DNA from: Sulfitobacter noctilucae | Lineage (GTDB): Bacteria > Pseudomonadota > Alphaproteobacteria > Rhodobacterales > Rhodobacteraceae | Assembly (NCBI RefSeq): GCF_000622365.1 | Contig: NZ_JASC01000003.1 | Location: 186,001 to 250,000 of the forward strand | Length of the DNA stretch: 64,000 nt | Reading direction: 5' to 3' | Part shown: positions 28,259-37,691 of the stretch, piece by piece | Layout of the letters: each line of letters opens with the position of its first letter | Position numbering within the stretch: position 1 is the stretch's first letter | Notes under the pieces: model-generated | Told to the model about the DNA's origin: nothing | Seen by the model: the letters and a program-made list of their open reading frames with translations, nothing else | Databases searched by the model: none | Program-made: the position numbers and the translations under genes

Positions 28259-29029
28259 ATGCGGTCTACTTGTCTTTTCGCCCTATCTGTCGCCGCTGGA
28301 CTGTCAGCGGCCTTGCCTGCCATGGCGCAGGATCGGTCCTTCAACTTCGCCCTGCGCGGCGGTGTGTCGGCGATCCCCTCCTATCCCGGCTCGGATGAAT
28401 ATGAGGCGGCACCTGATCTGGGCTTTACCTTCGGCTCGCTGACATGGGGCGGTCGTACCATCGGCAACGGCGCATTCGCGGAACCCGATACCGGTCTGGC
28501 GTTTCGTGGTGCGTTGAAGGTGATTGGTGAGCGGTCTGCGGATGATAATCCCGAGCTAGCCGGATTGGCAGACATCGATGCTGCCGTTGAACTGGGCTTT
28601 GGCGTGGTTTACCGCCAACGGACCTGGCAGGCATTTGGCGAGGTCCGTCAGGGGTTTGGCGGGCATGAAGGTGTCACGGGCACCATCGGTGCCGATGCCA
28701 TCTTCCGGCCGAATGATCGTCTGACCATTACTGCAGGCCCGCGCGTGAGCCTTGGCAACGACGAATTTGCATCGACCTACTTCGGTGTGACGGGTGCGGA
28801 AGCAGTGGCTTCCGGCTTTGACGCATTTGATGCACAGGGTGGCGTTCTGGGCGGTGGTTTTCAAGTGCACGGCATTTATGAGTTGAGTGACAGCTGGGCG
28901 TTGGAAAGCACGCTGAGCTATGAAAACCTCAAGAACGACGCCGCAGACAGCCCGATCACCATGAACGGTTCCGATGATCAGTGGCGTATTTCTGTGGGTC
29001 TGACACGGGCGTTTACATTGCGCTTCTGA
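28259..29029 (+). CDS. MipA/OmpV family outer-membrane protein
   Basis: A 256-residue beta-barrel protein with a signal peptide (MRSTCLFALSVAAGLSAALP, cleavage after AMA at about residue 22) and the family start FNFALRGGVSAIPSYPGSDEY. The terminal residue is Phe, as usual for outer-membrane barrels. MipA in E. coli scaffolds murein synthesis complexes; OmpV members also act in adhesion or osmotic responses, so the role is open. The ATG 28259 follows CGGAG by eight bases. Divergent from prpE and followed by a terminator. Confidence 0.88.
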   Translation: MRSTCLFALSVAAGLSAALPAMAQDRSFNFALRGGVSAIPSYPGSDEYEAAPDLGFTFGSLTWGGRTIGNGAFAEPDTGLAFRGALKVIGERSADDNPELAGLADIDAAVELGFGVVYRQRTWQAFGEVRQGFGGHEGVTGTIGADAIFRPNDRLTITAGPRVSLGNDEFASTYFGVTGAEAVASGFDAFDAQGGVLGGGFQVHGIYELSDSWALESTLSYENLKNDAADSPITMNGSDDQWRISVGLTRAFTLRF

Positions 29030-29054
29030 TTGCTTTGAGCTGATCTAAGATTTT

Positions 29055-29083
29055 AGGGCTGTGCAGTTCGCGCGGCCCTTTTT
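29055..29083 (+). terminator. Intrinsic terminator of the MipA/OmpV gene
   Basis: AGGGCTG (29055-29061) pairs with CGGCCCT (29073-29079, one wobble), followed by TTTTTC. Confidence 0.65.
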
Positions 29084-29181
29084 CTTGTCGTAAATCATTC
29101 GTCTTGTCGAAAATGCGATAGTAGCATCTTGGCAGGGGTTTTACTGTCAAATCAGGAACGGCATCCCGCCGGTCCACCGTC

Positions 29182-29310
29182 ATGACAGGGTTCACGACAA
29201 TGGGTGACAAGATCGCCAACAAGAAGAAACTGGCCAAGCAATCCGCGAAACCAGCTCCGCAAGCCGCTAACACCGTCGCAGAAATCAAGACAGCGACCCC
29301 GCGCAAATAG
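29182..29310 (+). CDS. Short Lys/Ala-rich peptide, 42 residues, unknown
   Basis: Starts MTGFTTMGDKIANKKKLAKQ and ends NTVAEIKTATPRK. A second in-frame ATG at 29200 would give 36 residues. The ribosome binding site is weak for both. The composition (Lys, Ala, Gln) and the intrinsic terminator 14 bases after the stop support a real small gene. I cannot assign a family. Confidence 0.45.
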   Translation: MTGFTTMGDKIANKKKLAKQSAKPAPQAANTVAEIKTATPRK

Positions 29311-29324
29311 CATCACGGCAGAAT

Positions 29325-29354
29325 GCCGCCCCGAGTTGATCGGGGTGGCGTTTT
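29325..29354 (+). terminator. Intrinsic terminator after the 42-residue peptide
   Basis: GCCGCCCCG (29325-29333) pairs with CGGGGTGGC (29341-29349, one G-T pair) around AGTTGAT, then GTTTTA. The stop codon of convergent maeB lies immediately beyond. Confidence 0.8.
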
Positions 29355-29358
29355 ACTG

Positions 29359-31632
29359 TCAGCCGTAATGCGCAACAGGGGTGCCCGCGATGGCACCCAT
29401 GTTCAGCAAACCGCGCGCTGTGATCGAAGGGGAAACGATATGAGCGGCGTTGCCCATGCCCATCAGGATCGGTCCGACTTCCAACCCGCCGCCCTTCATC
29501 TTCAGAATGTTCCGAACACCGGATGCGGCATCGGCATGGGCAAACACCAGCACATTCGCAGCTCCCTCCATGCGGTTGCCGGGCAATTGCCGTTCGCGCA
29601 ACTCGGCATCCAATGCCGTGTCGATGTTCATTTCGCCCTCATAGCAGAAATCAACACCTGCGTCGTCCAACATACGTATGGCTTTGCGCAGCCGTCCGCC
29701 CGTGCCATCGCCCTGATTGCCGAACTGGCTTTGAGAACACAGGGCGATCTTGGGCTCGATCCCGAAGCGGCGCACATGCCGCGCGGCACCACAGGCGATT
29801 TCGACAATCTGTTCGGGCGTGGGATGCAGATTGACCTGTGTATCAGCAACGAAAAGCGGTCCGTCTTCGAGAATCATCATCGACAGCGCGCCTTGGGGCC
29901 GCAAACCCCCTCGGCCCAGTACCTGCTCGACATAGTTCAGGTGCCAGCGGAATTCACCGAAAGTGCCGCATATCAAACTGTCGGCCTCGCCTCGGTGCAC
30001 CATGACCGCGCCGATTGCGGTGGTGTTTGTCCGCATCACGGCCTTTGCAATATCGGGCGAGACGCCGCGCCGGCACATCAGGTTGTGATAGGTCTCCCAA
30101 TAGTCGCGGTAGCGGGGGTCGTTCTCGGGGTTGACCAGATCGACGTTGTCGCCCAGCCGCAAGTTCAGTCCAGCCTGTTCGATCCGGCGTTGAATCACCT
30201 CGGGGCGGCCAATGAGAATGGGGGTTTCGACCGTTTCCTCGATGATCGCCTGCGCGGCCCGCAGCACGCGCTCGTCTTCGCCTTCGGCAAAGACCAGTTT
30301 GCGCGGCGAGGCGCGGGCGGCCTCGAAGACGGGGCGCATCAGCAGGGCAGATTTGAAGACCGACCCATCAAGCTTTTGTTTGTAGGCCTCCAGATCATCC
30401 AGCGGTCGAGAAGCCACGCCCGTTTCCATCGCGGCACGCGCCACGGCGGAGGAAACAACGCCGATGAGGCGCGGATCGAAGGGTTTGGGGATCAGGTATT
30501 CAGGGCCGAATGTCATGCTTTCACCCTGATAGGCGGCGGCGGCCTCGGCCGAGGTGGTGGCGCGGGCGAGGGCGGCAATGCCTTCAATACAGGCAATCTT
30601 CATCTCGTCGTTGATGGTGGTGGCCCCGACATCGAGTGCGCCGCGAAAGATGAATGGAAAACACAGTACGTTATTGACCTGATTGGGGAAATCCGACCGG
30701 CCTGTGGCGATGATCGCATCTGGTGCCACGGCGCGAGCCAAATCGGGCAAGATTTCCGGCGTGGGGTTGGCGAGTGCAAAGATGATCGGGCGCTTGGCCA
30801 TCTCGCCCACCATTTCGGGCGTCAGAACGCCGGGGCCGGATAGGCCCAGAAACAGGTCCGCATCGGGGATCACATCATCCAGCGTGCGCAAATCGGTGTC
30901 CTGCGCGTATTCGGATTTGATCGGGTTCATGTCGATCTCGCGGCCCGTGTGGACCAGCCCGTGAATGTCGCACAGCCAGACATTCTCGCGTTTGACGCCT
31001 AGTTTCAGCAGCATGTTGAGGCAAGCGATGCCCGCCGCCCCGCCGCCCGTCGAAACGATCTTGATATCTTCGAATTTCTTGTTCGCCACATACAGTGCGT
31101 TGGTCACGGCGGCACCCACGACAATGGCGGTGCCGTGCTGGTCGTCGTGAAACACGGGGATGTTCATGCGTTCGCGGCAAATCCGTTCGACCGTAAAGCA
31201 ATCGGGTGCCTTGATGTCTTCAAGATTGATCGCGCCAAAGCTGGGTTCCATTGCACAGACAATGTCGGCCAGCTTTTCGGGATCAGGCTGATCCAGTTCG
31301 ATATCAAAACAGTCGATGTTCGCAAATTTCTTGAACAGAACCGCCTTGCCTTCCATCACCGGCTTGGACGCCAGCGGGCCGATGTTGCCAAGGCCCAGTA
31401 CCGCTGTGCCATTGGTCACCACTGCGACCAGATTGGCGCGCGAGGTGTAGAGCGCAGCAGTAGAGGGGTCGTCCTTGATCTCCAGGCAGGCTTCGGCCAC
31501 GCCGGGGGAATAGGCCCGCGCCAGATCGCGGCCATTCGCCAGTGGCTTGGTCGCGCGGATCTCCAGCTTTCCGGGCTTTGGAAAGGCGTGATAGTCAAGC
31601 GCTGCCTGCCGCAGATTGGACTTTTCTGACAT
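29359..31632 (-). CDS. maeB: NADP-dependent malic enzyme with phosphotransacetylase-like tail
   Basis: Decarboxylates malate to pyruvate with NADP, supplying NADPH and pyruvate during growth on acids or acetate-yielding compounds. The 757-residue protein has the malic-enzyme half (about 1-425) with [28 protein letters not shown] and the nucleotide motif [13 protein letters not shown], and a phosphotransacetylase-like half (about 430-757), which is regulatory in the family (acetyl-CoA inhibition of the E. coli enzyme). The start follows AGGGAG. A palindrome overlaps its upstream region (31656-31673). Confidence 0.95.
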   Translation of the reverse strand: MSEKSNLRQAALDYHAFPKPGKLEIRATKPLANGRDLARAYSPGVAEACLEIKDDPSTAALYTSRANLVAVVTNGTAVLGLGNIGPLASKPVMEGKAVLFKKFANIDCFDIELDQPDPEKLADIVCAMEPSFGAINLEDIKAPDCFTVERICRERMNIPVFHDDQHGTAIVVGAAVTNALYVANKKFEDIKIVSTGGGAAGIACLNMLLKLGVKRENVWLCDIHGLVHTGREIDMNPIKSEYAQDTDLRTLDDVIPDADLFLGLSGPGVLTPEMVGEMAKRPIIFALANPTPEILPDLARAVAPDAIIATGRSDFPNQVNNVLCFPFIFRGALDVGATTINDEMKIACIEGIAALARATTSAEAAAAYQGESMTFGPEYLIPKPFDPRLIGVVSSAVARAAMETGVASRPLDDLEAYKQKLDGSVFKSALLMRPVFEAARASPRKLVFAEGEDERVLRAAQAIIEETVETPILIGRPEVIQRRIEQAGLNLRLGDNVDLVNPENDPRYRDYWETYHNLMCRRGVSPDIAKAVMRTNTTAIGAVMVHRGEADSLICGTFGEFRWHLNYVEQVLGRGGLRPQGALSMMILEDGPLFVADTQVNLHPTPEQIVEIACGAARHVRRFGIEPKIALCSQSQFGNQGDGTGGRLRKAIRMLDDAGVDFCYEGEMNIDTALDAELRERQLPGNRMEGAANVLVFAHADAASGVRNILKMKGGGLEVGPILMGMGNAAHIVSPSITARGLLNMGAIAGTPVAHYG

Positions 31633-31655
31633 GAGTGGAAGCTCCCTGAAGTATA

Positions 31656-31673
31656 TAGTTTAGCGTTAAACTA
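31656..31673. promoter_or_regulatory. 18-bp palindrome in the maeB promoter region
   Basis: TAGTTTA-GCGT-TAAACTA, with perfect 7-bp arms, lies 24 to 41 bases upstream of the maeB ATG. On the minus strand it abuts a TATACT box (31654-31649), so binding would block transcription. The cognate regulator is unknown. Confidence 0.5.
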
Positions 31674-31842
31674 CTTTTATTACGCCCATAGGCTACCGCG
31701 AAAGTGGCATTGGGCTGCAGTTGGGCCGGTGGCCGGTCAAGGTCAGACTACGCTCAAAACAGTAGCGGGGAAAGGAGAGGTGTTTTTGACCCTCGAATCT
31801 TTTGAATCTCTTTCCTATAGTTGGCCAGCTAATGGGGGCGAT

Positions 31843-32238
31843 ATGGCCAGTGAACTGAAACAACAGGCGACTGCGGTGCGCGAACGGGCTTACGCGCCCT
31901 ATTCAAATTTCAAAGTGGGTGCCGCCATTCGGGGGGCATCGGGGACAGTCTATGCGGGCTGCAATGTCGAAAATGCCGCCTACCCGCAAGGCACTTGTGC
32001 CGAAGCCGGGGCCATCGCCGCGATGGTCGCCGCCGGCGAGGCAAAGCTGACAGAGGTTTATGTGATCGCTGGTAGCGCGCGTCCGGTGCCGCCTTGCGGA
32101 GGGTGCCGTCAAAAGCTGGTCGAGTTTGGCGCGGGGGACGTACCCGTTACGATGGCGACGACAGGTGGCGTTGAAGAGAAGACCACATTGGCTGATCTCT
32201 TGCCAGGGGCCTTTGATGCGGCCTTTCTGGGAGAGTAA
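31843..32238 (+). CDS. cdd: Cytidine deaminase
   Basis: Deaminates cytidine and deoxycytidine to uridine and deoxyuridine in pyrimidine salvage. The 131-residue protein is the small tetrameric type, with substrate motif YSNFKVGAA, the zinc/catalytic motif NAAYPQGTCAEAGAI and the second zinc-ligand motif PPCGGCRQKL. The ATG 31843 follows GGGGGCG. A -10-like TATAGT at 31816-31821 precedes it, with repeated GAATCT hexamers at 31795 and 31804. It starts the cdd-deoA-deoB run; deoA begins three bases after its stop. Confidence 0.95.
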   Translation: MASELKQQATAVRERAYAPYSNFKVGAAIRGASGTVYAGCNVENAAYPQGTCAEAGAIAAMVAAGEAKLTEVYVIAGSARPVPPCGGCRQKLVEFGAGDVPVTMATTGGVEEKTTLADLLPGAFDAAFLGE

Positions 32239-32241
32239 CCC

Positions 32242-33546
32242 ATGAATGCCCGCGTTATTTTGGCAAAGCTGCGTCACAAGCAAACCCCTACCCGGCAAGA
32301 GCTGACATGGATGGCGAACGGTTTGGCTGATGGCAGCGTTAGCGATGCGCAAGCGGGTGCCTTTGCAATGGCGGTATGCCTGAATGGACTATCGGATGTG
32401 GGCCGCGTCGCGCTGACGCTCGCGATGCGGGATTCGGGTCGCGTGCTGAATTGGAACATGGACGGCCCGGTGGTAGACAAACATTCTACAGGTGGAGTGG
32501 GGGATTGCGTGAGCCTTCTGCTGGCCCCCGCGCTGGCAGCTTGCGGCGCCTATGTGCCGATGATTTCGGGGCGTGGGTTGGGGCATACCGGCGGCACACT
32601 GGACAAGCTCGAATCAATCTCTGGTGTCAACACGCAGATGGATGAAGAACAACTACGCGCCGTGGTGCGTCAGGTGGGCTGCGCCATCGTCGGTTCGACC
32701 CGCGACATCGCACCGGCAGACCGGCGGCTTTACGCAGTGCGGGATGTGTCTTCGACGGTCGATTCGCTTGATCTGATTACCGCGTCCATCCTGAGCAAAA
32801 AGCTGGCCGCCGGGGTCGAGGGACTGGTGCTGGACGTCAAAGTGGGCAGTGGTGCCTTCATGAAGACTTTGGAAGAGGCGCAGGCCCTGGCCGAAGCCCT
32901 GACCAAGACCGCAAACGCTGCGAAATGCCGGACGACGGCTGTGATCAGCGATATGAGCCAGCCTTTGGTGCCAAGCCTGGGCAATGCGCTGGAAGTGGCG
33001 GAAGTGATGCGCCTGCTGACCGGAGAAGGGCGCGGCCCGATTGTAGATGTAGCGGCTGCGTTGGGCGGCGTGTTGCTGGCCAACGCGGGACTGGCGCAGG
33101 ATGTGCAGGAAGGCGCGGATGCCGTGGTGCATGCGATCCGTAAAGGGTATGCCGCAGAGCGGTTTGCGCGGATGATCTCGGCCCTGGGCGGTCCGGTGAA
33201 TTTCGTCGAAGACTGGCGGCGGTTCCTGCCCGAGGCCACCGTCATTCGCGAAGTCACCGCCCCACGGGACGGCTATGTTGCGAAGATTGACGGCGAGGCG
33301 CTGGGCTTTGCCGTGGTGGGTCTTGGCGGTGGACGCGTACGTGAGAGCGACAAGATCAATCCGGCTGTCGGCCTGTCGAACATGGTGCGGCTGGGCACCC
33401 GTGTGGCACGGGGTCAGACTTTGGCGGTAGTCCATGCCGTGCGTTCCGACCAGGGGGATCAGGCGGCACGCGCGGTGCTTGATGCGATTACTTTAAGCGG
33501 TTCGCGCCCCAAGGTGCCTGACCTGATCCTTGAGCGGGTGGGCTGA
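32242..33546 (+). CDS. deoA: Thymidine phosphorylase
   Basis: Phosphorolyses thymidine and deoxyuridine to the base and deoxyribose 1-phosphate. The 434-residue protein has MANGLADGSVSDAQ, the phosphate-binding DKHSTGGVGD motif, SGRGLGHTGGTLDKLE and VGSGAFMKTLEEA, all typical. It follows cdd by three bases and its TGA overlaps the deoB ATG by one base, so the genes are translationally coupled. Normal length. Confidence 0.96.
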   Translation: MNARVILAKLRHKQTPTRQELTWMANGLADGSVSDAQAGAFAMAVCLNGLSDVGRVALTLAMRDSGRVLNWNMDGPVVDKHSTGGVGDCVSLLLAPALAACGAYVPMISGRGLGHTGGTLDKLESISGVNTQMDEEQLRAVVRQVGCAIVGSTRDIAPADRRLYAVRDVSSTVDSLDLITASILSKKLAAGVEGLVLDVKVGSGAFMKTLEEAQALAEALTKTANAAKCRTTAVISDMSQPLVPSLGNALEVAEVMRLLTGEGRGPIVDVAAALGGVLLANAGLAQDVQEGADAVVHAIRKGYAAERFARMISALGGPVNFVEDWRRFLPEATVIREVTAPRDGYVAKIDGEALGFAVVGLGGGRVRESDKINPAVGLSNMVRLGTRVARGQTLAVVHAVRSDQGDQAARAVLDAITLSGSRPKVPDLILERVG

Positions 33547-34727
33547 TGCCGCGTGCCTTTCTGGTGGTCATGGATTCGGTCGGCATTGGCGGGGCACCGG
33601 ATGCGGCCGAGTATTTTAACGGGGATCTGCCGGACACAGGGGCCAATACGCTGGGCCATATCCACGCCGCTTGTGCGGCTGGCGAGGCCGAAACTGGTCG
33701 AAGCGGACCACTGCATATACCAAATTTGATGAAGCTGGGCATGGGTCACGCGATGGCGCGGGCGGTTGATGCGCCTTTGCCCGAGACCCTAGCGCAAGGC
33801 GGCTGGGCGGCGGCGAGCGAAGTGTCACGCGGCAAGGATACCCCATCGGGGCATTGGGAGCTGGCGGGGTTGCCGGTACCGTGGGATTGGAACTACTTTC
33901 CCGACACATCGCCTGCATTCCCCGCAGAATTGAGCGCCTTCGTGGCCGAAGCGGCGGGCACTGCGGGCATCCTCGGCTATGTGCATGCCTCCGGCACCGC
34001 CATCATCTCGGATCTGGGGGCGGCGCATGTCGAGACCGGATGGCCGATCTGCTATACTTCCGCGGATTCCGTGTTTCAGATCGCCGCGCACGAAGAAAGC
34101 TTTGGGCTGGAACGGCTGCTGGCGCTCTGTGAGGCCGTCGCGCCGCGTTTGCATGCGATGAAGGTGGGGCGGGTGATTGCGCGGCCTTTTGTCGGGCAGG
34201 CTGGTGCCTTTACGCGGACTGCAAACCGGCGCGACTATGCGATTACGCCGCCCGCACCGGTGCTGAGCAATTGGGTGCAGGACGCCGGCCGTCGCGTTTA
34301 TGCTGTCGGGAAGATCGGTGACATCTTTTCGATGCAGGGATTTGATGAAGTTCGCAAAGGGCCGGACGCGGTCTTGATGGAACATCTGCGCGATCTGGTG
34401 GCAGAAGCCGAGGAAGGATCGCTGACATTCGCCAACTTTGTGGAATTCGACAGCCTTTATGGGCATCGCCGCGATGTGGCGGGCTATGCACGGCAGCTGG
34501 AATGGTTCGACGCCGAGATTGGCCGCGTGATGTCCGAGCTTAGGGCGGGGGATATCATGGTGCTGACCGCCGACCACGGGAATGATCCGACCTGGCCGGG
34601 CACGGACCATACGCGGGAAAGAGTGCCGGTGCTGGTCGCAGGCAGCGAGGCCGGACCGTTGGATGTGCGGTGGTTCAGCGATGTTGCGCGGCTGGTCGCG
34701 GATCATCTGGGTGTGGCACCGGGATAA
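33546..34727 (+). CDS. deoB: Phosphopentomutase
   Basis: Converts (deoxy)ribose 1-phosphate to the 5-phosphate, completing nucleoside breakdown started by DeoA. The 393-residue alkaline-phosphatase-superfamily enzyme has the metal and active-site pieces MDSVGIGGAPDA, DTGANTLGHI, KDTPSGHWEL (with the phosphorylated Thr) and LTADHGNDPTWPGTDHTRE. Complete and of normal length. A modular palindromic repeat starts ten bases after its stop. Confidence 0.96.
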   Translation: MPRAFLVVMDSVGIGGAPDAAEYFNGDLPDTGANTLGHIHAACAAGEAETGRSGPLHIPNLMKLGMGHAMARAVDAPLPETLAQGGWAAASEVSRGKDTPSGHWELAGLPVPWDWNYFPDTSPAFPAELSAFVAEAAGTAGILGYVHASGTAIISDLGAAHVETGWPICYTSADSVFQIAAHEESFGLERLLALCEAVAPRLHAMKVGRVIARPFVGQAGAFTRTANRRDYAITPPAPVLSNWVQDAGRRVYAVGKIGDIFSMQGFDEVRKGPDAVLMEHLRDLVAEAEEGSLTFANFVEFDSLYGHRRDVAGYARQLEWFDAEIGRVMSELRAGDIMVLTADHGNDPTWPGTDHTRERVPVLVAGSEAGPLDVRWFSDVARLVADHLGVAPG

Positions 34728-34736
34728 GGCGTCGCT

Positions 34737-34800
34737 GGGGCTCTGCCCCGGCAGCAAGCTGCCCCCCCGCGGGATATAAGGCCAAAAAGAGAAACGGGGA
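34737..34800 (+). repeat. Modular palindromic intergenic repeat, copy 2
   Basis: GGGGCTCTGCCCC, then the palindrome GGCAGC-AA-GCTGCC, then CCCCGCGGGATATAAGGCCA and AAAAGAGAAAC to GGGGA. The outer parts match copy 1 at 18336, with 30 identical bases in the 3' block, while the central palindrome is different. It separates deoB from upp and may act as a terminator or mRNA stabiliser. Confidence 0.75.
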
Positions 34801-34860
34801 CTGCTTGCGGCGACCTGCGTTTCGGGCCACAACCTGAGCAGATATAAAGGAGTGCTGTTG

Positions 34861-35502
34861 ATGTCTGATCTTGATGCCCATTTGACCGTGGTGGATCATC
34901 CGCTGGTGCAGCACAAGCTGTCGATCATGCGGGATAAGGAAACTTCCACTGCCGTATTTCGCCAGCTTTTGCGAGAAATTTCGCAGCTCTTGGCCTATGA
35001 GGTGACGCGCGGTTTGCCGATGACCACCAAGCGGATTGACACACCGATGCAGGCGATGGACGCGCCGGTGCTTGATGGCAAAAAACTGGCGTTGATCTCT
35101 ATTCTGCGGGCCGGAAACGGGTTGCTGGACGGGGTGCTGGAGCTGATCCCTTCGGCGCGGGTCGGGTTTGTCGGACTATACCGCGATGAAAAGACCCTTC
35201 AGCCGGTGGAGTATTATTTCAAGGTGCCGGAAGGGCTGGATGATCGACTGGTGATTGCCGTCGATCCGATGCTGGCCACGGGCAATTCATCCGCCGCGGC
35301 AATCGACCGTTTGAAACAGGCGGGTGCCACCAACATCCGGTTCCTATGCCTGCTGGCTGCCCCAGAAGGAATCGCCCGGATGAAAGAGGCACATCCCGAT
35401 GTGCCCATCGTCACGGCAGCCGTTGACGATGCATTAAATGACCTGGGCTATATCATTCCGGGTCTGGGTGATGCGGGTGATCGGATGTTCGGAACGAAAT
35501 AA
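34861..35502 (+). CDS. upp: Uracil phosphoribosyltransferase
   Basis: Salvages uracil with PRPP to UMP. The 213-residue protein has [18 protein letters not shown] at the N terminus, [11 protein letters not shown], the PRPP motif [19 protein letters not shown] and the uracil-binding [13 protein letters not shown] end. The ATG at 34861 follows AAAGGAG by eight bases. It is co-directional with cdd-deoA-deoB but separated by the palindromic repeat, so it may have its own promoter. Confidence 0.96.
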   Translation: MSDLDAHLTVVDHPLVQHKLSIMRDKETSTAVFRQLLREISQLLAYEVTRGLPMTTKRIDTPMQAMDAPVLDGKKLALISILRAGNGLLDGVLELIPSARVGFVGLYRDEKTLQPVEYYFKVPEGLDDRLVIAVDPMLATGNSSAAAIDRLKQAGATNIRFLCLLAAPEGIARMKEAHPDVPIVTAAVDDALNDLGYIIPGLGDAGDRMFGTK

Positions 35503-35593
35503 TGCGTTGAAATGAGCTTCCGGCGTACCGCGGACGCTGGACTTGGGGCGCAGGCTGAGGCATCTTTAACTACATATGGTGTGGGGGCACGGA

Positions 35594-36961
35594 ATGAGAC
35601 TTACCAAATTACTATCTGTCGTTGCAGCAGTCGCTGGCTTTGGGTTCGGTGCGGTGCCGGTTGCGCAGGCCCAAATCAGCAAACAGCAGCCCGCAGAATT
35701 CCCGTCAAGTTCGTATAAGGGCAAGCAATATGTGGACAGCCAGGGCTGCGTTTTTATTCGGGCGGGAATTGACGGAAACGTAAGCTGGGTGCCGCGCATG
35801 TCGCGGGATCGCAAGACGGTATGTGGCTTTAAGCCAACCGGTGGGGCAAGATCGGCTGTTGTCGCGGCACCAGCGGCGGCGGCCCCTGTGCAGATCACTG
35901 TCGATACACCGCCCGCGGCTGCAGCGCCACGCCCCGCACCACGTCGGGTGGCAGCGCCCGCGCCGCGCCGCGCAGCACCTGTTGTTGTGCGCCAGACCGC
36001 AAAACGTCCGGCCCCCAAAAAGCGCGTCGTCAAAGCAGCCCCACGGGTCGTTGCACCGAAGCCTGCGCCTGTTGCGCGCCAAACCACCAGAATTATCGCG
36101 GGTGGTAGCCCCTGCCGTGGCGCCTCGGCGATATCGCAGCAGTATATGCGTGGTGCAGGGGTCCGCTGTGGCCCGCAAACGCAGCCTATCGTTGGCAATC
36201 GTGCACCTGTAACGGCACCGCGCAGTTCTGTGCAAGTGACACCCAAGGCGATTCAGCGGCATTATGGCTCGGTTGCGTCCACAGCCGGGGTCACATCGAC
36301 CACACGGATCGCTCCCAAGCATGTGGTGAAAAACCGGATCAACACTCGCAATGTCAGCGTTCCCAAGGGGTACCGCGAAGTCTGGGATGATGACCGTTTG
36401 AACCCCAAGCGGGCCGAACAAAACCTAGCCGGACGATCCGACATGTTGCTGGTCTGGACCCAAACCGTGCCGCGCCGTTTGATCAATCAGACGACCGGGC
36501 GCGATGTGACGGCTTCGGTGCCGCTGGTCTATCCCTACACCAGCATCGCCCGGCAGGAGCGTGAACTGGGCAAGGTTCAGATCATGCAGCGCAATGGCCA
36601 GACCGTGAAGCGGATCAAACGTCATGCGCATGCGGCCCCTGTTGTGCGCCAGCCAGTTTATTCGTCCCGCTCGACGCCCAAGGCGGCGGCACCCAAGCAG
36701 GTACGTCGGGCTGCTGCACCTTCCAAAGCATTGGCAGGCAAGCGGTTTGTTCAGGTCGGGACCTTCGCCAATGCCGCGAACGCCCAGCGCGCCGCTCAGA
36801 ACATCGCACGCATGGGAATGCCCGCGCGCATCGGCAAAGTCCGGAAGGGTTCGCAGCGGTATATGACGGTGCAAGCAGGGCCCTTCCACGGTGCGAACGC
36901 ACTGGGCTCAGCGATGAACCGCCTGCGCGGTGTGGGCTACCGGGACGCTTTTGCACGCTGA
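35594..36961 (+). CDS. Secreted SPOR-domain protein
   Basis: A 455-residue exported protein. A signal peptide (residues 1-26, ending AQA) is followed by a short folded part with two cysteines (GCVFIRAGIDGNVSWVPRM), a long Ala/Pro/Arg-rich low-complexity stretch (about 80-165), a second folded part with LLVWTQTVPRRLINQ, and a C-terminal SPOR domain (about 380-455: RFVQVGTFANAANAQRAAQN, then QRYMTVQAGPF). SPOR domains bind denuded peptidoglycan glycan strands, so septal or cell-wall localisation is expected. I chose ATG 35594 to give a clean signal peptide. Confidence 0.88.
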   Translation: MRLTKLLSVVAAVAGFGFGAVPVAQAQISKQQPAEFPSSSYKGKQYVDSQGCVFIRAGIDGNVSWVPRMSRDRKTVCGFKPTGGARSAVVAAPAAAAPVQITVDTPPAAAAPRPAPRRVAAPAPRRAAPVVVRQTAKRPAPKKRVVKAAPRVVAPKPAPVARQTTRIIAGGSPCRGASAISQQYMRGAGVRCGPQTQPIVGNRAPVTAPRSSVQVTPKAIQRHYGSVASTAGVTSTTRIAPKHVVKNRINTRNVSVPKGYREVWDDDRLNPKRAEQNLAGRSDMLLVWTQTVPRRLINQTTGRDVTASVPLVYPYTSIARQERELGKVQIMQRNGQTVKRIKRHAHAAPVVRQPVYSSRSTPKAAAPKQVRRAAAPSKALAGKRFVQVGTFANAANAQRAAQNIARMGMPARIGKVRKGSQRYMTVQAGPFHGANALGSAMNRLRGVGYRDAFAR

Positions 36962-36975
36962 GCTTACAGCTCTTT

Positions 36976-37689
36976 TCACCTCAGCTTTGGCCAGTCGGAG
37001 ATGATCCGGCTGGCCATTTCTTTTGCCCAGAGGGCATAGAGATTTGGACCGGGATGAAAGCCGTCCGTTGCCATCAGGCCGGAATCAAGCGTTGTGTTGA
37101 ACGGCACAAGCGTGCAGTCGTTGCGCGTAGCGATCAGTTTTTCGCGTTGCCGTTCAAGGCGGTCAGCGTGTCGCCCCAAGGTCCAGCGCAGAGGATCAGG
37201 TAGCAAGGGAAACCTGCCCAGCGGGGCCATGCCGGTGACGTAGATTTGCCTTGGCTGATAAAGGTGCTGCACCCGGTCAAACAGGGTGTTTTGCTGGCGC
37301 ACCCATGTTGCTGCGGGGATCAGGCGGGTCACATCATTCACGCCAAGTGCGGTAATCACCACGTCGCCGGGGCGCGATTGCGCCAGCTGCAGGCGGGCAA
37401 TCGTGCTGCGGGTGGTGGCACCCGTCAGGGCATCAAGGTGCCATTGCACCGTAAACGCAGTACCCAGCATGTTGACCAATTGACCGCTTAATGCCTCAGA
37501 CTGCCGGGCGACGCCGACACCAGCGGCGGAACTGTCTCCGATGATTGTCAGCCGCAAGACAGGACCGGCCCCGAAGGTGCCTTCGCGCGGGCCTGCGGCT
37601 TCAGGCAGGCTTTGCGCGGTTCGACGTACCCGCATCGCCTGCGCCATCAGCACAGGAGACATCAGAGCGCGGAAAGCCGTGTCCAGCAC
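36976..37689 (-). CDS. SGNH/GDSL-family hydrolase
   Basis: A 237-residue SGNH hydrolase. Block I is TIIGDSSAAGVGVA (nucleophile Ser), block III the VITALGVNDV region with the Asn, and block V the DGFHPG motif with the catalytic Asp and His. Family members are esterases or lipases; the substrate is not predictable. The start is GTG 37689, preceded by GGCGG, two bases after the stop of the upstream membrane protein gene, so the pair is an operon. The N terminus is not a clear signal peptide. Confidence 0.85.
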   Translation of the reverse strand: MLDTAFRALMSPVLMAQAMRVRRTAQSLPEAAGPREGTFGAGPVLRLTIIGDSSAAGVGVARQSEALSGQLVNMLGTAFTVQWHLDALTGATTRSTIARLQLAQSRPGDVVITALGVNDVTRLIPAATWVRQQNTLFDRVQHLYQPRQIYVTGMAPLGRFPLLPDPLRWTLGRHADRLERQREKLIATRNDCTLVPFNTTLDSGLMATDGFHPGPNLYALWAKEMASRIISDWPKLR

Positions 37690-37691
37690 GC

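Noticed and set aside
29323-30843. A 506-codon plus-strand frame opposite maeB
   Set aside because: Antisense to a full-length malic enzyme and without a plausible start or domain.
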